Below, piece after piece: positions 11,265-23,208 of a stretch of DNA of 64,000 nucleotides. The number at the start of each line of letters is the position of its first letter. Positions within the stretch are counted from its first letter, which is position 1. Location: assembly GCA_024220505.1 (NCBI GenBank), contig JAKZZE010000017.1:124001-188000 (forward strand), written 5' to 3'. The DNA is from Rhizopus arrhizus. Its lineage: Eukaryota; Mucoromycota; Mucoromycetes; Mucorales; Rhizopodaceae. Under the pieces are notes generated by a model. The model was not told the origin of the DNA, ran no database searches, and saw only the letters and a program-made list of their open reading frames with translations. The position numbers and the translations under genes were made by a program.

Positions 11265-11810
11265 ACTATTTTCAATTGAAGATTTCTTTATACCTTTTTT
11301 TTCATATTTCATTCCAAGTAAAAATCACAATGGATGTTCTTATTGCCTCCTTTCAAAAAGAACAAGAAAGGGTTGCTGGAGGAGAGAGAAGAGGAGAAAA
11401 AGAAAGAGGAACTTTTGTTTTTATATTCCGCAACGTATGTGCCTGAGAAGAAATAACTCTATTACACTTTGTTCCGAAATTGTTGAGAAAAAAAAAATGC
11501 TGCAAAAGTAAAAATAAATTTAGCGTAGAGGCAGGAAAAAATCTTGAGCAAAAGTAGAAGAAAAATTGGTGCAAAAGATAGAATAAGAATAATAGCAATA
11601 ATGAGTATACATAATAAAGGGAAAAAATTAGTAGGTAGAAAGTAAATAATATATCAATAACTCGAAACCTACATTCAATGATAAAAGGTGCAACAACTGA
11701 ATGTAAAAGGGCAAACTATCTAGTAATTTAAGTTCAATCTTATCAAAGTGCATCTGAGGTAACATAGCGATAACTGTATTGGATGGGTACAGGATTCTAG
11801 GTAAAACCCG
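11265..11810. other. Intergenic / 3' flank of the Fanzor-like pseudogene
   Basis: No gene seen. In intact Fanzor and TnpB loci the guide RNA (omega RNA) lies at the 3' end of the ORF and downstream of it, so 11650-11810 is where such an RNA would lie for the minus-strand gene. No transposon end was recognised. Confidence 0.4.
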
Positions 11811-13345
11811 TCATTCTTCATTCTCTTCATACCTTCTTCTTTTTCTAATCAGTCCTCTTATTTCAGCCCCAGCACGTTGAAACCTCTCTGGTATTTCACC
11901 ATTTGAGCGAAGGTTACGAATAATATGGATCATATTTAGGCATGCTGCCAAATTCCGATCCCATAAACGTTCACGAAGCTCTTCAACACCTGAAATATTT
12001 TGTACGGTCACTTTGCAACTTTGATTTGTACATCTAAGAGACAAAAAAAAAAAAAAAAAAAAAACAGCAAACAATTTTGATAATCATTGATCAGAGTATT
12101 TGATTACCTAAGTAAACCATGACAAATAACTCCAGGATTATTTCGTTTTTGATATGGTCGTGCATTCGGTATTCTCTTGAAGGTTGTCAGACTACGATTT
12201 TCACAAGAAGGGCAGCACTGACTTGTTCGAAATTCATCAATCAAACACATCAAGAATCCATGTTTCTTCAGCAACCTTCTGAATCCGACGCCTCGCACAG
12301 GTTCTTGATATCGGATATTTGGTGCAGAATAGTTACCCATAACAAAAACAGCATCGTTTCCAAATTTGCTTTTCAATTTGACGACCATATCCTCGTCAGC
12401 TTTCTGCCTTCTAATGTACTTCGACAGTTTCAATTTTCGATGCAAGGGATGAGTAGCCAAATGGTTAGTTGTAGTTTCAGTATAATGCCTTGTAATAATT
12501 CAGTAACCATTGCACGTTTTCTAAGGTATTCTTCAAAGTTTTGCAGGTTTAAAGGTTTAGAATTTACAAGAGTAGCTTCAGCATTTTGTACTTCTTGTGG
12601 TTTAACGGCTTCACAGATGCGTCGATACTTCTTTGTTTTTTCCATCTTGTCTTGACAATATTTGGTATATTCATATGTGCGTGGTGCATCAGCAGTAGAA
12701 TTTTCATGTACACAGTATAAAAGGTCTCTTCTTCCTTAGCCAATAGTAACACAACGACCAGTAATTTCTCCATGTTGTTGTGCATGAAGACCTGTTATGT
12801 AAGGCTCAGGTTCTACAAAAGTACTTTGAAGATCAATATATCGATGTTTTCTGGCTTGTCTTTTTTTAAGGATTGTGACACTCACACCATCTATTTGGAT
12901 TGTTCCACGAAATCGAAACACACCAAGTTCTTGAAGTTTCAAATCTGCAGAATTCATAATCATCTCGGCCCAAAGGTTCATTTCATTGATACCAGGGGTC
13001 CATTTACGACCAAGAATGTTTTGACAGAGACATTTACTGTCAATTGTTTCATAGCCAGGTATCCAGGTTCTGCGAAGAGGAAAACAATTGAAAATAGGTA
13101 ATCTGAGAGCTTCAAATAAGTGAGCAAGCTGATAGAAGGCCATCATATGTTCACATGGGTTAGCTTTGGCATCATAGTAAATATTATTCTGTTCGAATAT
13201 GTATTGAACGGGATACGAAGTCAAGATGGGTGTTAGTCTTTGCAAAGCTTGGGCGTAAATAGGGCCTTGAAAAGGAAGCTCAGTAGAGTATGGATCAACA
13301 ATTCTGGAAGCTAAAATTTCCTTGAATTGTCTTGCCAGAAACTGC
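11811..13345 (-). pseudogene. Broken Fanzor-like (eukaryotic TnpB) RuvC nuclease gene
   Basis: Minus-strand coding region in two exons (12108 upward; 11811-12033) separated by a 74-bp intron containing an A/T run. The N-terminal part runs from about 13345 with no clear ATG, so it is 5'-truncated. The central FRGTIQIDGVSVTILKK segment leads to the expected RuvC-I site, where the frame reads I-G-stop-G-R-R-D (TAA at 12736-12738) instead of the usual I-D-P-G-R-R-D. A 1-nt frameshift lies near 12475-12485, before NHLATHPLHRKLK. Later parts are well preserved: LIDEFRTS (RuvC-II glutamate), zinc ribbon CPSC...CTNQSC, and LWDRNLAACLN, where other members have NRD (RuvC-III). Two acidic catalytic positions therefore look lost. 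In this family the intact protein is an RNA-guided DNA nuclease carried by transposons; this copy should be inactive. Confidence 0.85.
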
Positions 13346-13823
13346 CTACTTTACATAAAAAGATCCATTAACGTCGTCAGCTGACCTTACACTGATGTCT
13401 ATGATACGTCTTTCCCTCATTTCTCATTCACTTTCTTTTTTCTTTTTTTGCCCTTGCTCCTATAAGGGATTTTTTTAACTTCTTTTACATCTTATTTGAT
13501 CTGGCTTGGGCAGCAATGGTGTCTTGAAACGTCACGTGCTTATTTAAGCTTGTAAATAAAATATCTTAAACGTATAACAAAGCCACACTTTTATCTTTGT
13601 TGGGTTCCATAGTTGTTCTGTCAAGAAAATTAAAAATAAAAAAAGATCACAGAATTCAATAAGCTTTTTCTTACTTTTTGATAAAAGGACAGAAGCAAAT
13701 CTGAATAGTAAAATACCTTTTTTTACTATTGTTTTTACAAAAGATCTTTATGCTCATTTAAGAAATAGAGAACACATGCTCTCGGTACCAAATTTATCCA
13801 TTTATCCAATAGAATAAAAATAA

Positions 13824-13858
<35 letters not shown>

Positions 13859-13869
13859 TATTATTAAAA
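13346..13869. other. Intergenic, promoter of the DnaJ gene
   Basis: No gene seen. It contains a CACGTG core near 13532-13537 and a long T tract (about 13820-13856) ending just before the DnaJ start codon, as at several other genes here. Confidence 0.5.
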
Positions 13870-15207
13870 ATGTCGAAATTTGGCACAGATGAAAATCCAA
13901 TTGATAAGAGCTATTATGAGTTGTTTGATATATCCCCAACTGCTGATGCAATTCAGATCAAGAAAGCTTATAGGTACCTTTGAGTTTTTTATTTATACAT
14001 ATAATCATAACTTACATTTTCTATCAGAAAACTTGCATTGGTATAAAAAGAAGAGAAACAAGCTTTTAAAATCTATAGACTAATTACAAAAATAAAAAAT
14101 AGATTTATCACCCGGATAAAAATAAGGGAGTTGAAGCTGAAGAAAAGGTTTGAAAATGAGAAAAATTTGCCAAGACATGAATCTTATATACGTAATAGTT
14201 TAAACAAATATCTGAAGCATATCAAGTATTGTCAGATCCTCAGTTGCGTGCACACTACAACAAGTATGGTAAAGATAATGAATTGGCTCCCGAAGGAGGT
14301 TTTGCGGATCCTCGTGAATACTTTCAACAAATGATTGGTGGTGATGCATTTAGAAGTAAAATAGCATAGCTTTGAAGAAAGGAAAAAGAACTTATTTGAT
14401 TGTTAGATATCATTGGTGAATTGGCTGTAGGTGAGATGTTTAGTGACGCACAAGAAGAAGAATTGAATAGCCCAGTCATTGAAGGAAACGAAGGAACAAC
14501 AGCATCAGACAAACAAAAACAAAATTTGAATAAGGAACAAGTAGAAAAGATGCAAAAACAACAGCAAGAACGCATCGAAAAACTAGCATATAATTTAGCT
14601 ATCAAGTTGTCTATGTTTACAGACAGTAAAGGAGAAGAAGAGGATGTTGAGCGATTCCAAACTTACATCAAACATGAAGCAGAGAAATTGAAAAAGGAAA
14701 GTTACGGTGTCGAATTACTTCATTCTATTGGAGGAGTATATTCATTAAAAGCAAAGCATTATTTGGGCATGAAAGGTGGAGGCATGCCGAGTATCTTTGT
14801 TGGATTCAAACAAAAGAAACACATCGTCAAAGAGCTTTGGACTACAGTCAAAGTGGCTATGGATGTTCAACAGGCTGCAGAATTAATATCAAAAGCTGAA
14901 GAATCAGGAATGGATGATTCTGAAAAACTGAAGTTGGAAGAGGAAATTTCTACAAAAGTAAGAAGAAAAATATAAGCATAAACGACAATATCTTAACACT
15001 TTGAAATAGACTTACAAGGCATTATGGCAAACATCTAAGTTTGAGGTGGAAGCAACATTACGCTCAGTATGTGATAAGGTGCTTCAAGATAAAGAAGTAG
15101 ACAGTAAAATTAGAACAAAGAGAGCAATTGCATTAAAGTGGGTTGGCTTTATTTATAAACACACTGAGCAAGAGAAATCTGCATTAGATATTCAAGTTAA
15201 AGTGTGA
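13870..15207 (+). CDS. DnaJ (Hsp40) protein with DnaJ-X domain, Caj1/Djp1 type
   Basis: Six exons: 13870-13973, 14028-14040 (13 nt), 14103-14147, 14199-14355, 14407-14957 and 15010-15207, about 380 aa. The N-terminal J domain includes YELFDISPTA, KKAYRKLA, the Hsp70-activating HPD tripeptide in YHPDKNKG, and ISEAYQVLSDPQLRAHYNKYG. The C-terminal half carries the DnaJ-X region (LLHSIGGVYSLKAKHYLG, KELWTTVKVAMDVQQAAE, IALKWVGFIYKH). Relatives in yeast (Caj1, Djp1) are cytosolic Hsp70 cochaperones, Djp1 acting in peroxisomal protein import; the exact orthologue is not decided. The HPD motif is split away from the first exon by two introns, with a 13-nt exon between them. The last 11 bp of coding sequence overlap the 3' end of the opposite-strand DHTKD1 gene. 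Confidence 0.92.
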
Positions 15208-18200
15208 TGGCTTCTTCTAACAATTGGCTTGCTTGTTGTTTAAATACGCTAGAAATACCTACTGCCGGTGCAGAAAGGGGTTCTCTACCGACATATTGAA
15301 TTATCTTTTTATATATTTTTTTAGGGTTCTTTTTTACTATGTATTAATATTATTTAACTAAAAAACTTACTTTGCCCTCAGGAATCAATTGATTTAATCT
15401 TGGTGACATAAAAGCATAAGCACCGGCATTTTGTGGTTCTTCTTGACACCAAACGAATTCACTGGCTTGCTGGTATTTTTCAATTTCTTTTCTTAATTCA
15501 TTTTTTGGGAAAGGACTTAATTCCTGTTTATAAATATAAGCATACACAATTCATACTCTTCATTTTTATTTTTCCTTACCTCTATACGAACAAGAGCCAT
15601 ACGATTCTTCATTCCCCTATGCTCTCGTTCCTTAACAAGATCATAATAAAACTTGCCAGACACAAAGACTACTTTTTCTACTTGGCTTGCGTCTTCAATC
15701 GTGCCATCTCCCAATACAGGTTGGAAGCTTGTGCCTGGACCCATCTCTTCCAAAGAACTTACAGCAACCTAAATAGGTTTATTAATGTAAAATAGAATTT
15801 TTTTTTTCTTCCTTACAGGTGACTTCAACAAACTTTTGGGTGATATTACAACAAGTGGTTTGCGATACTTTCGAAGCATCTAAATTAAAGAGAGATGTTA
15901 CAATTTATATGCTCAAGCCTAGATCTACATACTTGTCTACGTAAAACATGGAAATATTGTGCCGGCGTCGTACAGTTCACAATATGCCAGTTAGTAGCTT
16001 GCCTCTCTGAATAATTGATATCAAAAGGATCATTGCTCATCTAAAAGTCAAACTGTTCATTATATAAAAGTAAAAATAAAGTACTCCAATTTACCTGTAA
16101 AAATCTCTCCACACGACTTGAAGAATGCTCAGGCCCAGCCCCATCTTGACCGTGGGGTAGCAGCATCACTAAACCACTTTGACGTAACCATTTACTTTCT
16201 CCACTCGACAAAAAGGTATCAATGATAATTTGCGCTCCATTAAAGAAATCACCAAATTGAGCCTCCCAAAGAACTAACCGATTGGGCGATTCAAGCGACA
16301 TACCATACTCAAATCCAAGCACAGCAAATTCAGATAGAGGGCTGTTGGCGACTTCTAGATAGTGTTTATTGTTCATATGGTTCAGTGGAATGACGGTGCG
16401 CTCAGTTTCTTGACAGACAAACATTGCATGACGCTGAGAAAATGTGCCTCGACCTACGTCTTGGCCCGAGATGCGGACATCCATGTCTTGTTTGAGTAAG
16501 GATCCAAAAGCGAGCGCTTCAGCTGTTGCCCAGTCGAGAGAATGGCCTTGGGCAATCTTTTTGAGTCGCTGATCAATATGATATTTTTGAAGACGTGAAT
16601 GAATCTTGATATCATCTGGTGCGCTTACAGAAGCTTGACCCACCTTTTTCAATAATTCAAGGTCGCACCCTGTTTCGACTTGCTCAGAAGAATGTACTTT
16701 AATATGCTCAAGTCCCTTCCAATTGCCTTGAAGATGGTAATCAGGTGATGGCTTGTATGATTCAGCTTGTTTCAAGCCCTGCTCTAGCTCATCACTGTAT
16801 CTCTTTCGCACAGCTTCAGGCTCATTTTCTGCAGCAAACACAGATTCTTGTACTAGCTTTTTTTCGTATGATTTGGGAACCGATGTACGGTGTCTAATGT
16901 TGTTATACATTTGTGGTTGAGTGAAGGCAGGTTCATCAAGTTCGTTATGACCCCAACGACGATAACACATAAGGTCTAATATGATATCCTTTCATAAAAC
17001 GTGTTATACTTTATCAATTCTCTTTGTCTTTTGTTACTTTTTACCTTTCTAAATTTGTTACGGTATTCAAATACAACATCAAGTGCTTTTGCTACATCTT
17101 CAGGATAATCTCCATTGACGTGAACGATTGGAACATTAATCATTTTACCAATATCAGAACAGTAAGCAGAAGACCGGGCATTTTGTGCAGGTGTGGTATA
17201 ACCTAATTGATTGTTAACTACAATATGTACTGATCCGCCAGATGAATAGTGTGGAAGGTTGGATAAACCAAAAGACTCCATCACTACACCTTGCCCTGTA
17301 AATGCCTACGAAATCATATTATATATACGATGTAGGTATAAGAATGTTTAAAATTTTCTTACTGCATCGCCGTGAATTTGAATACACATCACACGATCAC
17401 CAAGATTGCAAGAAGATTCAGCCGAAGCTAAAAGCTCTGTCTGCTTTGCTCTCGCTTTTCCCATCGCAACAGGATTAATGGCCTCCAAATGTGAAGGATT
17501 ATGAAGCAAAGAGACATGAACTTTTTTACCGTGATAATCAAGATTTGGATTATTAGTTAGGTGGGAGATAACATCTCCAGAGGCAAAGGTGCCCTCTGGC
17601 AATTCTGAGCGTCCCTTCATCTTATGAAACAAGGCAGCGTGTGGATATTCAAGTAAATCACAAAGCAAGTTCAGACGACCACGGTGAGGCATACCAATTA
17701 CAATATCCTGTATCCCATTTACAGCTGATAATTCAAAGAGTCGATCTAGAGCGACCATCATGCTCTCTGCTCCTTCAAGCCCATAACGCTTAACATTTGG
17801 AAATTTTTTCGCGAGAAACTGATCAAAGACTTCAGATTTTACTAACATTTCATGGATTCGCTTTTTTTGAGTTACTGTCAACTCAGGCTTTTGCCAACTT
17901 TCTACTGCATGATACCACCATCGTCTTTCACTTGCACTCTAAAAAGACGAGAAAAATTAATACCTAAAGAAGCAAATATATTCGTGATTTTCATTTACTG
18001 GCAAATGCATAAATTCATAGGCAATTTTCCCACAATAGACAGCTTGAAGATGGTTTAAAATGGTTTTGAAATCGGCCTCTTCTCCACCACTTGTATTACT
18101 TTGCATTTCATCATTAACGTGAAGTATTCCTGCAAGGTTGTATCGATCATCTTGCTTTTCTAATCCATATCGTTCAGGCTTTAAAGCAAGTACTTCTCTA

Positions 18201-18494
18201 AAGCATTATAAGCAAAAACCTCTCGTATAAAAAATAACATACTTACTTTCTCTTCATAATATCTAAGGGATCCAACTGAGCACCTTCATGTCCATGGGTA
18301 CGATATGCTTGAACCATACGTAGAAGCCCACCATGTTTCATACGATTGGCTAGTTCTTGCTCTGTATAGTCTGGTAATTTGAATTCTTTGGGAACACGAT
18401 AGCCAAATACACCATCATCATGATAAAATCTTGTTTTTAATAAGATGCGACCCTTTGGCTTTTTGATTGTATTACAGGAAATTGCTCTAAGCAT
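15197..18494 (-). CDS. DHTKD1: DHTKD1-type 2-oxoacid (2-oxoadipate) dehydrogenase E1 component, mitochondrial
   Basis: Ten exons (18247-18494, 17999-18197, 17363-17938, 17045-17305, 16095-16988, 15933-16040, 15817-15879, 15580-15768, 15371-15523, 15197-15304) join in frame to about 932 aa, close to the family length. It is a thiamine-diphosphate-dependent E1 subunit that decarboxylates 2-oxoadipate or 2-oxoglutarate in the matrix, in lysine/tryptophan breakdown. Signatures in order: [84 protein letters not shown] (the DHTKD1 form; OGDH usually has RHGHNE), [50 protein letters not shown]. The arginine-rich N-terminus fits a mitochondrial presequence. No lesion was seen. Confidence 0.94.
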
Positions 18495-19965
18495 GTTTCT
18501 GGAATAAAAGGAGAAAAAACAAAGATAAGGAAAGGAGAAGTGCTATATAAATAAACACTTTTTTCCACGCAATATATCGTATTTGGCACACGGTCACCTG
18601 ATCTACAGGCGTACAAAAATAGTTTTTTATTGCTTGATCGACTGTTTATTTGGATAGTAAAGAATGCTAATAGCATACTATACCTTGAAAAAATATCTAA
18701 AGATACATATAGGACTTTACAATTTTTGTAGCAGTTTAAAGATCATTTTGATAACCGTGTCAAACATTCTACTCCTGGGAATTTGAAGATGATTGGTCCT
18801 CTGTTATAAGCAGATACAATTCCCCTCTTAAACTTAGGAACCCGATCAAAAACAAATAAAAGCTTTTGTGAAGCTGATTAACTTATTAAAAACCAAGAAG
18901 GTACTTTATAAGAAATAAAATGTAATTCATAGCTCAATTTTATAGTAGATCTTCAATTATTATTGTTTTACATAATTTACCAAGTTATAACAACTTGATC
19001 CAATGTATGGGTTCTTAATTTTTTTTGTAAATAGAAACCATTGACCAGGCTTGAGTCTAGTAGCAAAATATGTCTCTTTACCTTCGTTATATATATATAT
19101 GTGCTTATTATCTTTTTACAGATACTATCTGTGTAATTGCATCTTTATCGATTTCATGAATGTCCAGTCAAACTATATGTTGAAATATACAAAAAAAAAA
19201 GGATTTTTTTAAAACTGTTAATAAATACCTATATTGCTGTTATTTATGCTAGATCATGAAGTTACTTTACCTTTTATTAGTTGCAAAACGCAGTAAATAT
19301 ACGGTTTTGTACCATGCTTGATATCTTTTCTACGTGTTTTAAACTTTTCATGGTCTCACATTTGACATAGTAGATGACATTATCTATTGTAAGCGTGACA
19401 AACTATTAATGCCTTTGCACATACAAGTCTTCTTTTTATTTTTAGGTAATATTAGGTACATTTTATAAAGCTGATATAATCAATCGCCCTGTCTTTTAGA
19501 GTTTGACGTATATTTTACTGTCAAATTTTACTTGCATTATATTTCAATGCGATATAAGCTAACCATCATTAGATATAATCAACTAAGCGTTATATTTATG
19601 CTCATGCAGGGCTTAGGTTTAGATGGTCTTGTGTTGCTTTGCAGCAGTTTATTCCTTAAAAGTAATATTTTCGTCTGAATAGTAAGTCCATACAATTGAT
19701 TCGTAATGAATTTCAATATTTTATTTTCAGACACTTTTTGGTGCGGGGTAAAAGATCGCACGTGAAGGTGGCAAGGTCCCTTGTCGACTTAAAGTTATTT
19801 ATAATACCAAATATACGGAAAATGAATTTTGTATGCGGAAAGGTTCGCGAAAAGTTTCGCTGAGGATGCCTAATTGTTTTTTTCGTTTAAACTCCTTTTG
19901 CTTTTTTTCTCTTCTTTAACATTGCCTCCCCCCCCTCTCTCTTTTTTAATAACCTATAAAAAAAG
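18495..19965. other. Divergent intergenic region between DHTKD1 and SDH1
   Basis: About 1.47 kb, AT-rich, with no convincing coding sequence. It must hold both promoters. A C-run/CT tract (about 19926-19942) lies just upstream of the SDH1 start. Confidence 0.55.
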
Positions 19966-22246
19966 ATGTTGAAGTTCTTGCAATCTTCTTCACCTAAAGT
20001 GGTAAGTGACATTAAACTAAACTATTATCCAGAGAACTGACCTTTATTTTTGAATTAGTTATCTGCAGCTAGTAAGTTGTTAACAATTGGCCCTATGTGT
20101 CAAATCAAGAAATTCAACTTTTTTTTTGCTTAGATTCCAATGCTGTCAGAATGACTGCTCGTAGTCTTCACTATTCTAAGCCTGCTATGCAAGTTATGGC
20201 TGCCAACCCTCTCCGTGCTAAAGAAGCTACTGTAAGAATGAAGGCAGCATTTTTTTTTTTTCAATATTCAATTTTTTTTTCTAGGGACCTATCGCTAGTA
20301 AATATCCTATTATTGATCATGAGTATGATGCTGTAGTTGTTGGTGCTGGTGGTGCTGGTCTCCGTGCAGCTTTTGGGCTTGCCGAAGCTGGTTTCAATAC
20401 AGCCTGTATTACAAAGCTTTTCCCTACTCGTTCCCATACTGTTGCTGCCCAAGTAATTTTTTGTGAAATATATATATGTACTTTATTGCTCACCATGACA
20501 ATTTACTTTTTCTAGGGTGGTATTAATGCCGCTCTCGGTAACATGACAGAAGACGATTGGAGATGGCACATGTATGATACTGTTAAAGGTTCAGACTGGC
20601 TTGGTGATCAAGATGCTATTCATTACATGTGTCGTGAAGCTCCTCACACTGTTATTGAACTCGAACACTATGGTGTACCTTTCTCCAGAACCCCTGAAGG
20701 AAAGATCTATCAACGTGCTTTTGGTGGTCAAAGTTTGAAATACGGAAAAGGTAAAAATACCAATTTGTTTAGGCGTTTTAAACAATTTTGTGTCTAGGTG
20801 GTCAAGCTTACCGCTGTGCTGCTGTTGCCGATCGTACTGGTCATGCCATCCTCCATACACTGTACGGTCAATCTCTTCGTCATAGTACCAACTACTTTAT
20901 TGAATACTTTGCTCTTGATTTGATTATGGAAGATGGTGAATGCAAGGGTGTAATTGCCTTGAATATGGAAGACGGTACTCTTCACCGTTTCAGATCTCAC
21001 AAGACTGTTCTTGCCACTGGTGGTTATGGTCGTGCCTACTTTTCTTGTACCTCTGCTCACACCTGTACTGGTGATGGTAATGCCATGGTTGCCCGTGCCG
21101 GTCTTCCTCTTCAAGATTTAGAATTCGTACAATTCCACCCTACTGGTATTTATGGTTCTGGTTGTTTAATTACTGAAGGTTCTCGTGGTGAGGGTGGTTA
21201 TCTTGTTAATTCTGCTGGTGAACGTTTCATGGAACGTTATGCTCCTACAGCCAAGGATTTAGCCTCTCGTGACGTTGTTTCTCGCGCTATGACCTTGGAA
21301 ATTAAGGCTGGTCGTGGTGTTGGTGCCGAAAAGGATCATATTCACCTTCAACTCCACCATCTTCCTCCTTCTGTTCTCAAGGAACGTTTGCCTGGTATCT
21401 CTGAAACTGCTGCTATTTTCGCTGGTGTTGATGTGACCAAGGAGCCCATTCCCGTCTTGCCTACTGTTCACTACAACATGGGTGGTATTCCTACTCGTTA
21501 CACTGGTGAAGTGCTTACTGTTGATGAAAACGGCCAAGACAAGATTGTCCCTGGTCTTTATGCTGCCGGTGAAGCTGCTTGTGTTTCAGTTCATGGTGCT
21601 AACCGTCTTGGTGCTAATTCCTTGTTAGATATTGTTGTCTTTGGTCGTGCCGTTGCTCACCATATTGCCGAAACACTCGAACCTAATACACCCTTGAAGC
21701 CCTTCGCTGCTGATGCTGGTGCCCAAACCATTGCCAATTTGGACAAACTCAGAAATGCTGAAGGCCCTAAGCGTACTGCTGAAATCCGTCTCAACATGCA
21801 AAAGACCATGCAATCTGATGCCGCTGTATTTAGAACTCAAGAAACGCTTGATGAGGGTAAGAAATAGAAAATGACATGAAACAAAAAACTTATAATACTT
21901 TGCAGGTCGTGTAAAGATTGATAAGGTTTGGGAATCATTCAAGGATGTTGGTGTTACTGACCGTGGTATGATTTGGAATACTGACTTAGTTGAAACCTTG
22001 GAACTTCAAAACTTGTTAACTTGTGCCTCTCAAACCATGCATGCTGCCGCTGTTCGTAAGGAATCTCGTGGTGCTCACGCCCGTGATGATTATCCTGATC
22101 GTGATGATGAAAACTGGATGAAGCACACACTTTCATGGCAAGATCAAGAGACTGGTGAAGTCAAGCTTGACTACCGTGGTGTTACTGCCAATACTCTTGA
22201 TGAAGCTGAGTGCAAGCCTGTCCCTCCTTTTGCTCGTGTTTATTAA
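19966..22246 (+). CDS. SDH1: Succinate dehydrogenase flavoprotein subunit, mitochondrial
   Basis: Seven exons (19966-20001, 20059-20071, 20134-20231, 20285-20452, 20516-20750, 20798-21856, 21906-22246) give about 649 aa, the usual SDHA length. It oxidises succinate to fumarate in complex II, passing electrons via FAD to the iron-sulphur subunit on the inner membrane. Seen: an N-terminal presequence rich in Ser/Arg, the FAD Rossmann motif [18 protein letters not shown], the FAD-attachment segment [11 protein letters not shown], substrate-site [15 protein letters not shown] and SRGEGG, a catalytic region around RDVVSRAM, the HYNMGGIPT motif, and [26 protein letters not shown]. The C-terminus ends PPFARVY, typical of the family. 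The first two exons are very short (36 and 13 nt). Codon use is more biased (GCC, GGT, CGT rich) than in neighbouring genes, consistent with high expression. Confidence 0.97.
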
Positions 22247-22746
22247 TTTTCAGTAGAAGCAATATAAATGTATTTCTTTTTTTTTCTGTTTTTGACAATC
22301 CCCTTTGATATCGCATACATATAAAAAGCAAAACTACAAAAAACTATATTTATGCTTTGCACGTCTTGCAAAGCTTTTCTATTTATTATTGATTCAAGAA
22401 ATACCAGAATAGATAAAAAGGGGCTATAAGCGATTGATGTGTTGCATTACACGATCTGTTGAATTGCGTACCGTTTGCGCATCTCTATTCCACTTATTTA
22501 CTTACGTAATCTTTGAGTACATATTACATGTCTTACATGCACAGAAGATAATCAACCAAACGTTTTATATAGCAAAAGATTCCGACATTTGTCGCCATTG
22601 ATGCTTTTTGTTTTACTTCCAAATTCTGCAATGCAAAAATTTAAATGTTTTTCAAAATCCGCAAATAGTTTACAAAAAAACAAATTATTAGCTGTACGTC
22701 TTTTGAGCTACTCTTATAATTGTTTGAATAGAAAAAGAAAAGAAAA
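22247..22746. other. Intergenic, no gene seen
   Basis: About 500 bp, AT-rich, between the SDH1 stop and the RUB1 start. It would contain the SDH1 3' UTR and the RUB1 promoter; nothing more specific was seen. Confidence 0.5.
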
Positions 22747-23146
22747 ATGCTTGTCAAAGTGAAGGTAAGATAGAAAAAAAAAAAGAAATACAACAACAAA
22801 AGTGAAAAACTAAGAATTAATAATTAGACATTAACTGGTAAAGAAGTAAGTTGTTTTGCATTAAGAAAGGGGAATGTATACCTAAAAATTGTTTAGATTG
22901 AAATCGATATTGAACCCAGTGACAAGATTTCTCGCATAAAAGAGCGTGTTGAAGAAAAAGAAGGCATTCCTCCTCCTCAACAGAGATTGATTTATAGTGG
23001 AAAACAAATGTAAGATTTTTTATTATAAACAAATTAAATTTGTTACTAAATGCTTAAAAAGGGCTGATGAAATGACAGCAAGCCAATATGGCATTGAAGG
23101 TGGCTCAGTTCTTCACTTGGTATTGGCACTTCGTGGTGGTCAATAA
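22747..23146 (+). CDS. RUB1: NEDD8/Rub1 ubiquitin-like modifier precursor
   Basis: Four exons (22747-22764, 22828-22845, 22897-23009, 23062-23146) encode 77 aa. The sequence has the ubiquitin fold pattern with NEDD8 signatures: [45 protein letters not shown], and [11 protein letters not shown] at the C-terminus. Ala at position 72 (LALRGG) is the NEDD8-specific residue where ubiquitin has Arg. The mature protein would end at GG after removal of the single C-terminal Gln, then be conjugated to cullins by its E1/E2 cascade. Two 18-nt coding exons at the start are unusual but agree exactly with the family sequence. It is compact and otherwise normal. Confidence 0.96.
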
Positions 23147-23208
23147 ACAATTAACAAAAAAAAGCTCTTTTATTTGAATTCGCCAGCAAATAAAAAGACG
23201 AATAAAAT

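Noticed and set aside
11353..11598. 81-aa Phe/Leu-rich minus ORF
   Set aside because: Low-complexity translation of an A-rich plus strand, with no start context or recognisable content.
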